Part shown: positions 1 through 5,973 of the stretch, piece after piece
How the letters are laid out: each line of letters opens with the position of its first letter
How positions within the stretch are numbered: position 1 is the first letter of the stretch
Source: an uncultured Moheibacter sp.
Lineage (GTDB): Bacteria > Bacteroidota > Bacteroidia > Flavobacteriales > Weeksellaceae
Direction: 5' to 3'
NCBI GenBank assembly: GCA_937875605.1
Contig: CALLXZ010000339.1
Span: forward strand, 1-9,058
Length of the DNA: 9,058 nucleotides
Position numbers and translations under genes: made by a program
Notes under the pieces: generated by a model
Database searches by the model: none
The model's input: the letters and a program-made list of their open reading frames with translations, nothing else
What the model was told of the DNA's origin: nothing

Positions 1-62
1 AGTCCGGTCATCGCGCCTGGTTTGGGACCAGGAGGTCGCAGGTTCGAATCCTGCCACCCCGA
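1..62 (+). tRNA. tRNA-Pro (anticodon TGG), 5' end cut by the window
   Basis: This is the 3' four-fifths of a proline tRNA gene. The anticodon stem CCTGG/CCAGG encloses the loop TTTGGGA, giving anticodon TGG at about 23-25, which reads CCN proline codons. The T arm GCAGG-TTCGAAT-CCTGC is perfect and is followed by the 3' acceptor strand CACCCCG and discriminator A at 62. CCA is not encoded; the next bases are CTT. The 5' acceptor strand and part of the D arm lie outside the window. The identity call is firm; only the left boundary is missing. Confidence 0.95.
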
Positions 63-68
63 CTTTTT

Positions 69-117
69 AAATCTCAAAATTTCAAGTAACTTTTTAGTGA
101 AACAAATTTTGAGATTT
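69..117. repeat. AT-rich 14-bp perfect inverted repeat between two tRNA genes
   Basis: The arm AAATCTCAAAATTT at 69-82 is matched exactly in reverse complement by AAATTTTGAGATTT at 104-117, with a 21-nt spacer. It starts 7 nt after the tRNA-Pro gene and is followed by a T-rich stretch (115-124), so it may end tRNA-Pro transcription. The stem has only two G-C pairs, so it is a weak or atypical terminator. It could instead be a protein-binding dyad or a processing hairpin between the tRNAs. Confidence 0.5.
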
Positions 118-126
118 TAATTTTAA

Positions 127-135
127 TACAGTTTG
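127..135 (+). promoter_or_regulatory. Possible promoter for tRNA-Arg
   Basis: TACAGTTTG resembles the Bacteroidota -7 element TAnnTTTG but has three rather than two bases between TA and TTTG. It lies 16 nt before the tRNA-Arg gene, a sensible distance. A TTG at 109-111, inside the right arm of the inverted repeat, could be the -33 element, though the spacing is short. The two tRNAs could equally be co-transcribed. Confidence 0.25.
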
Positions 136-151
136 ATCGAACAAAAAATAA

Positions 152-225
152 GGTCGCGTAGCTCAGCTGGATAGAGCATCTGCCTTCTAAGCAGACGGTC
201 AGGGGTTCGAATCCCTTCGCGATCA
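152..225 (+). tRNA. tRNA-Arg (anticodon TCT)
   Basis: This is a complete 74-nt cloverleaf. The acceptor strands are GGTCGCG (152-158) and CGCGATC (218-224) with one G-T pair, and the discriminator is A225. The anticodon stem TCTGC/GCAGA encloses CTTCTAA, giving anticodon TCT, which decodes the arginine codons AGA and AGG. The T arm AGGGG-TTCGAAT-CCCTT is intact. CCA is not encoded. AGA is a frequent Arg codon in AT-rich genomes such as this one. A terminator follows directly. Confidence 0.96.
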
Positions 226-228
226 CGG

Positions 229-256
229 AAAAGCCACAGTTACTGTGGCTTTTTTT
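229..256 (+). terminator. Rho-independent terminator after tRNA-Arg
   Basis: AAAGCCACAG pairs with CTGTGGCTTT around a TTA loop (240-242), and the stem runs into a T tract at 250-256. It starts 4 nt after the tRNA 3' end. This is a strong intrinsic terminator that separates the tRNA genes from the DMT-family gene. Confidence 0.88.
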
Positions 257-293
257 CCTTAAGACTTTTTTAAGAATCAATTAAAATCTGAAA

Positions 294-301
294 TATATTT
301 G
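294..301 (+). promoter_or_regulatory. Bacteroidota-type -7 promoter element for the DUF486 gene
   Basis: TATATTTG matches TAnnTTTG exactly and ends 20 nt before the ATG at 322, downstream of the tRNA terminator. No clear TTG -33 element is present at the usual distance, so the call rests on the -7 match and position. Confidence 0.5.
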
Positions 302-321
302 TCGAATCTAATTCGTTTTAA

Positions 322-690
322 ATGAAAGCGTTTTACACTATCGGCTTACTTATCGTATCCAATGTCTTCATGACATTTGCCTGGTACGGTCATCTGAAAT
401 TCAAAGAGTATAACTGGTTTGCCAATATGGGACTTTTTAAAATCATCTTGTTTAGTTGGATGATCGCACTTTTTGAATACATGGCTATGGTTCCTGCCAA
501 TAAAATTGGATTCATTGGAAACGGAGGCCCGTTTACGATTTGGCAGTTAAAAGTAATTCAGGAGGTTATCACACTCATCGTTTTTTCTTTTTTTACTCTT
601 CTTGTTTTTAAAAATGAATCTTTTCGAAGTAATCATTTAATCGGATTTGTCTTTCTAATTTTGGCGGTTTATTTTATTTTCAAGAAATAG
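322..690 (+). CDS. DMT-superfamily small membrane protein (DUF486 family)
   Basis: This 122-residue integral membrane protein has four predicted helices at about residues 3-21, 41-58, 78-96 and 105-121. The conserved segment NVFMTFAWYGHLK (14-26), VPANKIG (57-63) and GPFTIWQLKVIQEVITL (69-85) are what I recall as the DUF486/DMT_6 signature. The family belongs by similarity to the drug/metabolite transporter superfamily, whose short members usually act as dimers. Its substrate is unknown and nothing here reveals one. The length is full for the family. The ATG at 322 is chosen because it sits 20 nt after a -7 box and the first helix starts at once. It is probably a single-gene unit between a tRNA terminator and the next promoter. 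Family assignment is confident; function is open. Confidence 0.88.
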   Translation: MKAFYTIGLLIVSNVFMTFAWYGHLKFKEYNWFANMGLFKIILFSWMIALFEYMAMVPANKIGFIGNGGPFTIWQLKVIQEVITLIVFSFFTLLVFKNESFRSNHLIGFVFLILAVYFIFKK

Positions 691-724
691 TATTCGTATT
701 TTTCATCAATTAATTTATTGCTGT

Positions 725-732
725 TATCTTTG
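725..732 (+). promoter_or_regulatory. Bacteroidota-type -7 promoter element for the response regulator
   Basis: TATCTTTG matches TAnnTTTG exactly and ends 20 nt before the ATG at 753, the same spacing as at the DUF486 gene. No TTG is seen at the expected -33 position. It may drive the regulator and the two lipoprotein genes behind it. Confidence 0.5.
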
Positions 733-752
733 GGATTCTAAAAATTAAAAGA

Positions 753-1937
753 ATGCCTAAAATACTGATTATAGAAGATGAAGCGGCGATTCGCAACGTT
801 ATCAAAAATATATTGCTGGACGAAGATAAAAGCTATGATGTAGAGGTTGCAGAAGATGGCATGGATGGTTTGAATAAAATCCGAGAAACCGATTTCGATT
901 TGATTATTAGTGATATAAAAATGCCTAAAAAAGATGGTGTTCAGGTCTTAGTAGAAGCGCTTGAATTTAATCCCGATTTATCTTTTCTCATGATTTCAGG
1001 TCATGGAGACATCGACACGGCTGTAGATTGTATAAAAAAAGGAGCGTTTGACTATATCTCCAAACCACCTGACTTGAATCGTTTTTTAAGTACGGTGCGA
1101 AATGCTTTGGATAAAAAAGTTCTTTTAACCAAAAACAAGGAATTAACTACGGAAAATAAAGCCCTGAAACGCAAAGTTGCTAAACAATATGAGATGGTGG
1201 GCGAATCCGAAGTTTTGAATACGATCCGTGATATCATCGATAAAGTTGCTGATACAGAAGCACGGGTTTTGATCATCGGACCAAATGGTTCTGGAAAAGA
1301 ACTGGTAGCGCATCACATTCACGAAAAAAGTTCACGAAATAAAATGCCGCTAATTGAGGTGAATTGTGCAGCAATTCCATCAGAATTAATTGAAAGTGAG
1401 TTATTTGGTCATGTAAAAGGTTCGTTTACGGGAGCACACAAGGATAAAGAAGGGAAATTTGAGCTGGCGAATAATGGAACTATTTTTCTGGATGAAATCG
1501 GCGATATGAGTCTGCCTGCTCAGGCAAAAGTACTTCGCGCTTTACAAGAAGGAAAAATTTCCAGAGTAGGAGCAGACAAGGAAATAAAAGTTGACGTCCG
1601 AGTGATTGCTGCGACCAACAAAGATTTGCGTAAAGAAATAGCAGAGGGAAGATTTAGAGAAGATTTATATCATCGTCTTGCGGTGATTGTGATTGAAGTT
1701 CCGGGATTGAATGACCGTCGCGAGGACATTGGGAAATTGGTGAACCATTTTGCAATGCAAATTTCCGAATCATCCGGAATGTCTAAAAAAGAATTTTCCG
1801 ATGATGCGTTAAAAGTTTTGGAGAAATACGATTGGACGGGAAATATACGTGAACTGCGAAATGTAGTTGAGCGAATGCTCATTTTAGGAGGAAATCCTGT
1901 ATCTAAATCGGACGTAGAAAATTTTGTTAAAAAATAA
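753..1937 (+). CDS. NtrC-family sigma-54 response regulator lacking the Fis/HTH domain
   Basis: This 394-residue cytoplasmic response regulator should activate RNA polymerase carrying sigma-54 when phosphorylated. The receiver domain is residues 1-120, with acidic pocket E8/D9, phosphoacceptor D54, S82 and K104. A charged, probably coiled-coil linker (120-147) leads to an AAA+ domain (148-380). That domain has Walker A GPNGSGKE (176-183), the sigma-54-contacting loop GSFTGA (223-228, the Ser variant of GAFTGA), Walker B LDE (246-248), likely arginine fingers R302 and R308, and sensor II GNIRELRN (363-370). The protein ends 24 residues after sensor II, where NtrC relatives of about 450-480 residues continue into a Fis-type helix-turn-helix. 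The stop lies only 47 nt from the next gene, so no decayed HTH can be hidden there. FlgR of Helicobacter and CtcC of Chlamydia are known Fis-less activators. No sensor kinase is adjacent. Confidence 0.93.
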   Translation: MPKILIIEDEAAIRNVIKNILLDEDKSYDVEVAEDGMDGLNKIRETDFDLIISDIKMPKKDGVQVLVEALEFNPDLSFLMISGHGDIDTAVDCIKKGAFDYISKPPDLNRFLSTVRNALDKKVLLTKNKELTTENKALKRKVAKQYEMVGESEVLNTIRDIIDKVADTEARVLIIGPNGSGKELVAHHIHEKSSRNKMPLIEVNCAAIPSELIESELFGHVKGSFTGAHKDKEGKFELANNGTIFLDEIGDMSLPAQAKVLRALQEGKISRVGADKEIKVDVRVIAATNKDLRKEIAEGRFREDLYHRLAVIVIEVPGLNDRREDIGKLVNHFAMQISESSGMSKKEFSDDALKVLEKYDWTGNIRELRNVVERMLILGGNPVSKSDVENFVKK

Positions 1938-1984
1938 TATACTAAAACAACGTAAAAAACCGTTGGAAAATAAATCGTGTGATC

Positions 1985-2395
1985 ATGAATAAAATATATA
2001 TAGTTGCCATTTCCGGCTTTTTGCTTTTTTCTTGCGGGAATAAAGACGGAAATACGGAAGGAGAATTGAGTGAAAGCCAGATTGAAAGTATGGAAGAATC
2101 TTCTCAGATAAATTCCGAAAATATCGAATACGAAGGCACATTTAAAGGAAAAATCAAAGGAAAAGAAGTAGAACTTAAAATAAATGGCGAAAGCTTTGAA
2201 GTTACCGAAAACGGAAAGCGTGCACATGGCAGCTGGTCAAAAGTAGATGATGGTACCATCATAGAATTAGAGCCAAAAAGTGGAAACGTAGTTGTAAAAA
2301 ATTACGGTTGGTCTGACAATGATACTTGGGTAGCGTTAACAGACAGTTTGACATATCCTGATAATGAAGAATTTTTAAAACGAATTCCAGACTAA
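1985..2395 (+). CDS. Small lipoprotein with an NlpE-like beta domain
   Basis: This is a probable lipoprotein of 136 residues. The signal peptide MNKIYIVAISGFLLFSC ends in a lipobox with lipidated C17, followed by an acidic, Ser/Glu/Asn-rich linker (18-47). Residues 48-120 (from YEGTFKGKIKGKEVELKI) resemble the N-terminal domain of the envelope lipoprotein NlpE: a YxGT opening, a lysine-rich hairpin, a G-x-W turn near 82-84 and a late W near 115. The CxxC motif of Escherichia coli NlpE is absent, so copper binding should not be assumed. I prefer the ATG at 1985; an in-frame GTG at 1979 would add only two residues. It lies 47 nt after the response regulator with no terminator between, and its TAA touches the next ATG. 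The lipoprotein call is firm and the fold assignment tentative. Confidence 0.82.
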   Translation: MNKIYIVAISGFLLFSCGNKDGNTEGELSESQIESMEESSQINSENIEYEGTFKGKIKGKEVELKINGESFEVTENGKRAHGSWSKVDDGTIIELEPKSGNVVVKNYGWSDNDTWVALTDSLTYPDNEEFLKRIPD

Positions 2396-2875
2396 ATGAA
2401 ACAAATTCTTTTATTGATTGCGGTTCTATTTTTAGTTTCTTGTGAGAAGGAAAATAAAACACAGCAAATCGGGGAACGGTTTTTTGAAACCTATTCCAAA
2501 CGTAAAGAAATTGATAAAATGATTTCTTTTTATGCGAATGATTTTCAATATGAAAACATCGGATTTGAGTCTGATACACATGATCCGAAATTTTTATATG
2601 AGCAATTTTACGGCTGGAAAGATCCGGCGTTTTTGTATAATTCAGATAAAACCATTTCGATCGAAAAAATCGTAAGTAATGATTCTACTATTGTCGCTAC
2701 CGGAACTACGATGCCTTATTCGTACAATGGAAAAGAAGTAGTGGGAACGCGATTTGTCATTTGTTTGGATTTAGACAAAAACATGAAAATTAAAAAACAA
2801 ACGGATTGGTTTGATTATCCAATGGAAGAAATCATCGAAGCCTATTATTTAAAAAAATCAATGAAAATTGAATAA
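2396..2875 (+). CDS. Small lipoprotein with a probable SnoaL/NTF2-like domain
   Basis: This is a 159-residue probable lipoprotein. The signal peptide MKQILLLIAVLFLVSC has a lipobox with C16, followed at once by the charged residues EKENK, which might act as a surface-export signal of the Bacteroidota type (speculative). The mature part fits an NTF2/SnoaL-like cone fold: a helix with FFETYSKRKEIDKMISFYANDF (29-50), a middle part with FLYEQFYGW (66-74), then beta strands through IEKIVSNDSTIVATGTT (89-105) and TRFVICLDLDKNMKI (118-132), and the closing W138. Such folds serve many binding or enzymatic roles, and I see no decisive active-site set. The ATG follows the preceding TAA with zero spacing, implying translational coupling. 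A terminator lies 40 nt downstream, so this is the last gene of the unit. Confidence 0.82.
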   Translation: MKQILLLIAVLFLVSCEKENKTQQIGERFFETYSKRKEIDKMISFYANDFQYENIGFESDTHDPKFLYEQFYGWKDPAFLYNSDKTISIEKIVSNDSTIVATGTTMPYSYNGKEVVGTRFVICLDLDKNMKIKKQTDWFDYPMEEIIEAYYLKKSMKIE

Positions 2876-2914
2876 AGAACAAATACGGATTAATTAATAG
2901 ATTCAATTTTTAAC

Positions 2915-2967
2915 AAATTTCCGGTACATATTCTTTACAAGAATTGTGTCGGAAATTTTGTTTTTTC
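2915..2967 (+). terminator. Long hairpin terminator after the lipoprotein pair
   Basis: AAATTTCCG (2915-2923) pairs with CGGAAATTT (2950-2958). An inner stem ATTCTT/AAGAAT (2930-2935 with 2939-2944) closes on a TAC loop, and the bases between the two stems are partly complementary. A T-rich run (2959-2979) follows. It lies 40 nt beyond the stop at 2875 and isolates the lipoprotein unit from the M23 peptidase gene. Confidence 0.8.
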
Positions 2968-3008
2968 TTCTTCTTTTCTATCAATTATCAACTTATTAGT
3001 ATTGATTT

Positions 3009-3021
3009 TTGACAATGTCAA
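3009..3021. promoter_or_regulatory. Short dyad upstream of the M23 peptidase promoter
   Basis: TTGACA and TGTCAA form perfect 6-bp arms around a single A. The dyad lies 31 nt before the -7 box of the peptidase gene, so it would sit just upstream of the -33 region, a plausible place for an activator or repressor. A dyad this short can also occur by chance. Confidence 0.3.
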
Positions 3022-3052
3022 GATTTGATACCTCCATAAATTACCTCAGAAT

Positions 3053-3060
3053 TACTTTTG
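3053..3060 (+). promoter_or_regulatory. Bacteroidota-type -7 promoter element for the M23 peptidase
   Basis: TACTTTTG matches TAnnTTTG exactly and ends 18 nt before the ATG at 3079. A TTTG at 3024-3027 could act as -33 element, although the 25-nt spacer is slightly long. It follows a terminator, so an independent promoter is expected here. Confidence 0.5.
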
Positions 3061-3078
3061 AGTAAAATTCTTTAAGAT

Positions 3079-4509
3079 ATGAAAAGACTATTACTTACTT
3101 TACTAATGACTCCTTTTTGTTTGAATGCACAATTTCATGAACATGAATATGAAATCAACAATCAGGAAATAATCAGTTCTTCTGATGTGAAAATTAATTC
3201 TTCCAAATTCGTAGCAGTCGAATTTGAAAAAGGAGAATGTTTATCTGAACAGGCAAAATTTGAATTGGATTTAGAAATTGCCGAAAACAAAGCCTGGATT
3301 TTACAACAAAATCCAAATGCTTTCAATTTGGGAACCCATGTGCAATTTGTAGAACCCTTCCGTGCGCGTGCTGGTTTTCCGGAATACGGATATCATACAT
3401 TAAACAATCAGGTTGACCATAATTTGACCCCCAACAATCAGCTTCTGGATTACAATTGTGGAGACAGAACTTACGATTGGGCGAGTGGAAATCACCAAGG
3501 AACAGATTACATTCTTTGGCCTTATCCATGGAAAAGAATGAGTGAGAATACGATGGAAGTGGTGGCAGCGGCAAACGGAATCATTATCAATAAAAAAGAC
3601 GGATTCAACGATTTAAGTTGTGCTAACAATGGAAATCCAAACTGGAACGGATTTGTTTTGGAACACGCAGATGGTTCGCAAACTATTTATATGCACTTCA
3701 AAAAAAATACGCTTAATGAAAAAGGAATCGGTGATTCGGTTTCAGCAGGTGAATTTTTAGGAGTTGCCGGAAGTTCGGGAAGTAGTAATTGGCCTCATTT
3801 GCATTTTGAAGTTCGGGATTTTGAAAACAATGTGATTGATCCGTATCAAGGACCTTGTAATTCTATGAATGACACGAGCTGGTGGCAGGTTCAGGAACCG
3901 TATGCCGTTCCAAGAATCAATCAGATTTCAACGCATTCTGTTTCTACTCAGGATACTGCTTGTCCAGTAATCGAAAATACATACGAAAAAACAAATTTCA
4001 CAGCAGGGGACTTTCTCTACCTCAAAATTTATTTCCGTGATATTAACCACGGTGATTTAACGCACATAGAAATTAAAAAGCCAAACGGCGAAATAATGAA
4101 CAACTGGGATTGGGTAAATGATTGGGGTGATTTCTTTGCCACGGCTTATGCATTTTGGGAATTTCAGGTGCAGAACACTTGGGAAGATGGGATTTATACG
4201 ATCAGTGCAACATTTGGTGGAAATACGTATGAAACTTTATTTGGTGTAAATACGGAATTAGGAACGGTAGATAGTGAATTGTCTAAATTGGAAATGTATC
4301 CAAATCCGGTAAAAAATATACTTCACATAGGATCTGATAAAAATATAGAATCGGTAGATATAATCGGATTTGACGGCAGAATTTACAGTAAAGAAAACTT
4401 TAACTCTAAAAATGTGCAACTTAATTTAAGTGCTTTATCAAAAGGAGTTTACATGGCAAGAATTAAATCAGGAAAAACAGTTGAGCATAAAAAGTTCATC
4501 AAAGAATAA
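3079..4509 (+). CDS. Secreted M23 (LytM-type) metallopeptidase with T9SS type A sorting domain
   Basis: This 476-residue protein is predicted to be an exported peptidoglycan-type endopeptidase. A Sec signal peptide (1-17) probably ends at LNA before Q18. After an N-terminal region with no recognised domain (18-125), the M23 core spans about 126-258. It has the zinc ligands H139 and D143 (HxxxD in HQGTD) and H242, with H206 (YMHF) and H240 as likely catalytic histidines; PHLHFEV (239-245) is the family's HxH signature. An aromatic-rich beta segment (about 275-392) follows, then a C-terminal type A sorting domain (403-476) with the opening MYPNP and closing KGVYMARIKSGK, which directs T9SS secretion and surface attachment. 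Five mature-region cysteines (C54, C127, C181, C260, C295) could form disulfides. All active-site residues are present. It is a single-gene unit between two terminators. The biological target, self cell wall or another bacterium, cannot be told. Confidence 0.92.
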   Translation: MKRLLLTLLMTPFCLNAQFHEHEYEINNQEIISSSDVKINSSKFVAVEFEKGECLSEQAKFELDLEIAENKAWILQQNPNAFNLGTHVQFVEPFRARAGFPEYGYHTLNNQVDHNLTPNNQLLDYNCGDRTYDWASGNHQGTDYILWPYPWKRMSENTMEVVAAANGIIINKKDGFNDLSCANNGNPNWNGFVLEHADGSQTIYMHFKKNTLNEKGIGDSVSAGEFLGVAGSSGSSNWPHLHFEVRDFENNVIDPYQGPCNSMNDTSWWQVQEPYAVPRINQISTHSVSTQDTACPVIENTYEKTNFTAGDFLYLKIYFRDINHGDLTHIEIKKPNGEIMNNWDWVNDWGDFFATAYAFWEFQVQNTWEDGIYTISATFGGNTYETLFGVNTELGTVDSELSKLEMYPNPVKNILHIGSDKNIESVDIIGFDGRIYSKENFNSKNVQLNLSALSKGVYMARIKSGKTVEHKKFIKE

Positions 4510-4540
4510 TACCTAACTTTATCATTACCCTAATTTATGA

Positions 4541-4566
4541 AAATGCCGGCTCTTGGGTCGGCTTTT
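4541..4566. terminator. Bidirectional terminator between convergent genes
   Basis: GCCGGCT (4545-4551) pairs with GGTCGGC (4556-4562), with two G-T pairs, around a CTTG loop. AAAAT-type sequence flanks the left side and TTTT (4563-4566) the right, so it has a U tract in either direction, stronger on the + strand. It sits between the ends of the M23 gene (4509) and the leftward AraC gene (4567) and probably serves both. Confidence 0.75.
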
Positions 4567-4842
4567 CTATTCAATTTGTTTTTTATATTCAGAAGGTGTC
4601 ATACCTGTATATTTTTTAAAAGAAGTATTGAAAGTAGATTTGGAATTAAAACCCGCTTCCAGACCGATGGAAACCAGTGTGTAATTTATAAAATCAGGAT
4701 GTGTCAGATAGATTTTTGCTTCTTCTATCCGCAGTTCATTTACATAATCCGTAAAACTTTTTCCCAATTCAGCATTGATGATTCTTGATAAATAACTTTT
4801 GTTGATTTCTAATTTTTCGGCTACTGATTCCAGAGATAAGTT
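4567..4842 (-). repeat. Duplicated AraC DNA-binding segment, copy A
   Basis: Codons 284-374 of the downstream AraC gene repeat those at 5698-5973 in the paralogue, without indels and with a constant offset of 1131 bases. By hand count 80 of 91 residues are identical. A 38-base run is identical at the DNA level (4751-4788 and 5882-5919). This is a remnant of gene duplication, much better conserved than the sensor halves. Confidence 0.9.
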
Positions 4843-5691
4843 AGTATCCCGGTAATTTTTATCTGATTTGATAAATTTTTCAAAGGCAAAAATATGTTCG
4901 TTTGGTTCGTTAGGTTCTTTCTTGAAAACTTGAACGGTAATATTTTTAGAGAATTTTCGAATACTTTTTTGTTCTTCATAAATTCCAAAGTGATAAAGAC
5001 CAATGTGACCTAAAATATAAATAGTCAGTGCAAGACCTATCCATAAAATATAAAAATAAGGAAGAGCAACATCAATTTTCAATTGAGATTCATAATAAAG
5101 CGGAAGAATCCAATAAATGCATAAAATCAACAAAATCAATGTAATGGATTCTAACCATCTCAAACTTAACTTTGGAATTTTGATTGTATTTGATTGTGTT
5201 TTTTTTCGTTTTTGGATTAAACGATAACTTCCTAAAATCAGAACAAACGAATAAATTACACTAAAAATTTCGTGTGAAATTCGAAAATAATTGAAAAAAG
5301 GAACATCGGAATCGTCAAACCATCCATAAAAATATCCAATCTTTTCTATAATGGATTCTGTAAGCGAAATCAAAAACGGAATAAATAATAAATAGTCTTT
5401 TTTGGATAGTACTTTATTGGAATCAAGAAATGTTTTTACATATAAATAAAACAAAACTAAAAATAAAGATGACATAGGCACATACAATACTTCAAAATAA
5501 AAATCCAGTGAAAAAAGATTGGATGCCGCTAAATAATTCTGAATGATGTTGTAAGAAAAGGTCAGAATTAACATTCCCAAAAAGAAGTTGCTAAGTGATT
5601 TGTATTTTTTTGAAAACAAAGCAAATGCAGAGAAAATAATTCCTTGTACAGCACCGAGAAGCATAACGATTTGTAAAATGGAAATGACCAT
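4567..5691 (-). CDS. Membrane-anchored AraC-family regulator with a multi-pass sensor (downstream copy)
   Basis: This is a 374-residue transcription factor. The N-terminal half has about seven hydrophobic helices (near 5-25, 36-52, 66-88, 100-115, 141-157, 181-199 and 212-233), and the C-terminal 91 residues (284-374) form an AraC/XylS double helix-turn-helix. The first HTH covers SLESVAEKLEINKSYLSRIIN (286-306) and the second ends in the conserved GFNSKSTFNTSFKKYTGMTPSEY (347-369). A membrane-bound sensor joined to a cytoplasmic AraC output is a common Bacteroidota architecture in which a signal seen in the membrane or periplasm alters DNA binding directly. The linker GHIGLYHFGIYEEQKSIRKF (228-247) is conserved with the neighbour. 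Its ATG lies 6 nt after the stop of the upstream paralogue, so the two are co-transcribed. The ligand and targets are unknown. Confidence 0.9.
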   Translation of the reverse strand: MVISILQIVMLLGAVQGIIFSAFALFSKKYKSLSNFFLGMLILTFSYNIIQNYLAASNLFSLDFYFEVLYVPMSSLFLVLFYLYVKTFLDSNKVLSKKDYLLFIPFLISLTESIIEKIGYFYGWFDDSDVPFFNYFRISHEIFSVIYSFVLILGSYRLIQKRKKTQSNTIKIPKLSLRWLESITLILLILCIYWILPLYYESQLKIDVALPYFYILWIGLALTIYILGHIGLYHFGIYEEQKSIRKFSKNITVQVFKKEPNEPNEHIFAFEKFIKSDKNYRDTNLSLESVAEKLEINKSYLSRIINAELGKSFTDYVNELRIEEAKIYLTHPDFINYTLVSIGLEAGFNSKSTFNTSFKKYTGMTPSEYKKQIE

Positions 5692-5697
5692 AGCTCT

Positions 5698-5973
5698 TTA
5701 AATTATATTGTTTCTGTATTGAGAAGGGGTCATTTCTGTAAATTTTTTAAATGAATTATTGAAAGCAGATTTGGAATTGAAACCAGCTTCCAGACCAATC
5801 GAAACCAGCGTGTAATTTTTAAAATCAGGATGGGTAAGATAGATTTTTGCTTCTTCTATCCTAAGCTCGTTTACATAATCGGTAAAACTTTTTCCCAATT
5901 CAGCATTGATGATTCTTGACAAATAACTTTTATTGATTTCTAATTTGTCCGCCACCGATTCCAAAGATAAGTT
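5698..5973 (-). repeat. Duplicated AraC DNA-binding segment, copy B
   Basis: Codons 284-374 of the upstream AraC gene are the partner of the segment at 4567-4842. Most of the 11 residue differences cluster in the last third, after the second recognition helix; the first HTH (286-306) differs by a single E/D change. Confidence 0.9.

Noticed and set aside
74..280. Open frame on the - strand across the tRNA-Arg gene
   Set aside because: It is the antisense of a tRNA and its terminator; the peptide GFEPLTVCLEGRCSIQLSYA is the familiar spurious product of such loci.
1948..1965. Small hairpin CAACG/CGTTG between the response regulator and the first lipoprotein
   Set aside because: It has only 5 bp and no following T run on the + strand, so it does not argue for termination between the two genes.
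1964..1980. Possible sigma-54 -24/-12 promoter ahead of the first lipoprotein
   Set aside because: TGG followed after 10 bases by GT instead of GC, and only a few bases from the start codon; not a credible match although it would have suited the neighbouring sigma-54 activator.
1670..2227. Long - strand open frame (185 codons) under the response regulator and first lipoprotein
   Set aside because: It is antisense to two well-supported genes, rich in Phe/Ser/Tyr as shadow frames in AT-rich DNA are, and has no recognisable domain or own promoter.
2259..2579. - strand open frame across the lipoprotein junction
   Set aside because: It is a shadow of the two lipoprotein genes, with biased composition and no family resemblance.
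4511..4566. Attachment site, insertion-sequence end or other mobile-element boundary at the strand switch
   Set aside because: The only structure is a normal terminator hairpin between convergent genes; there are no transposase or integrase remnants and no flanking direct repeats.
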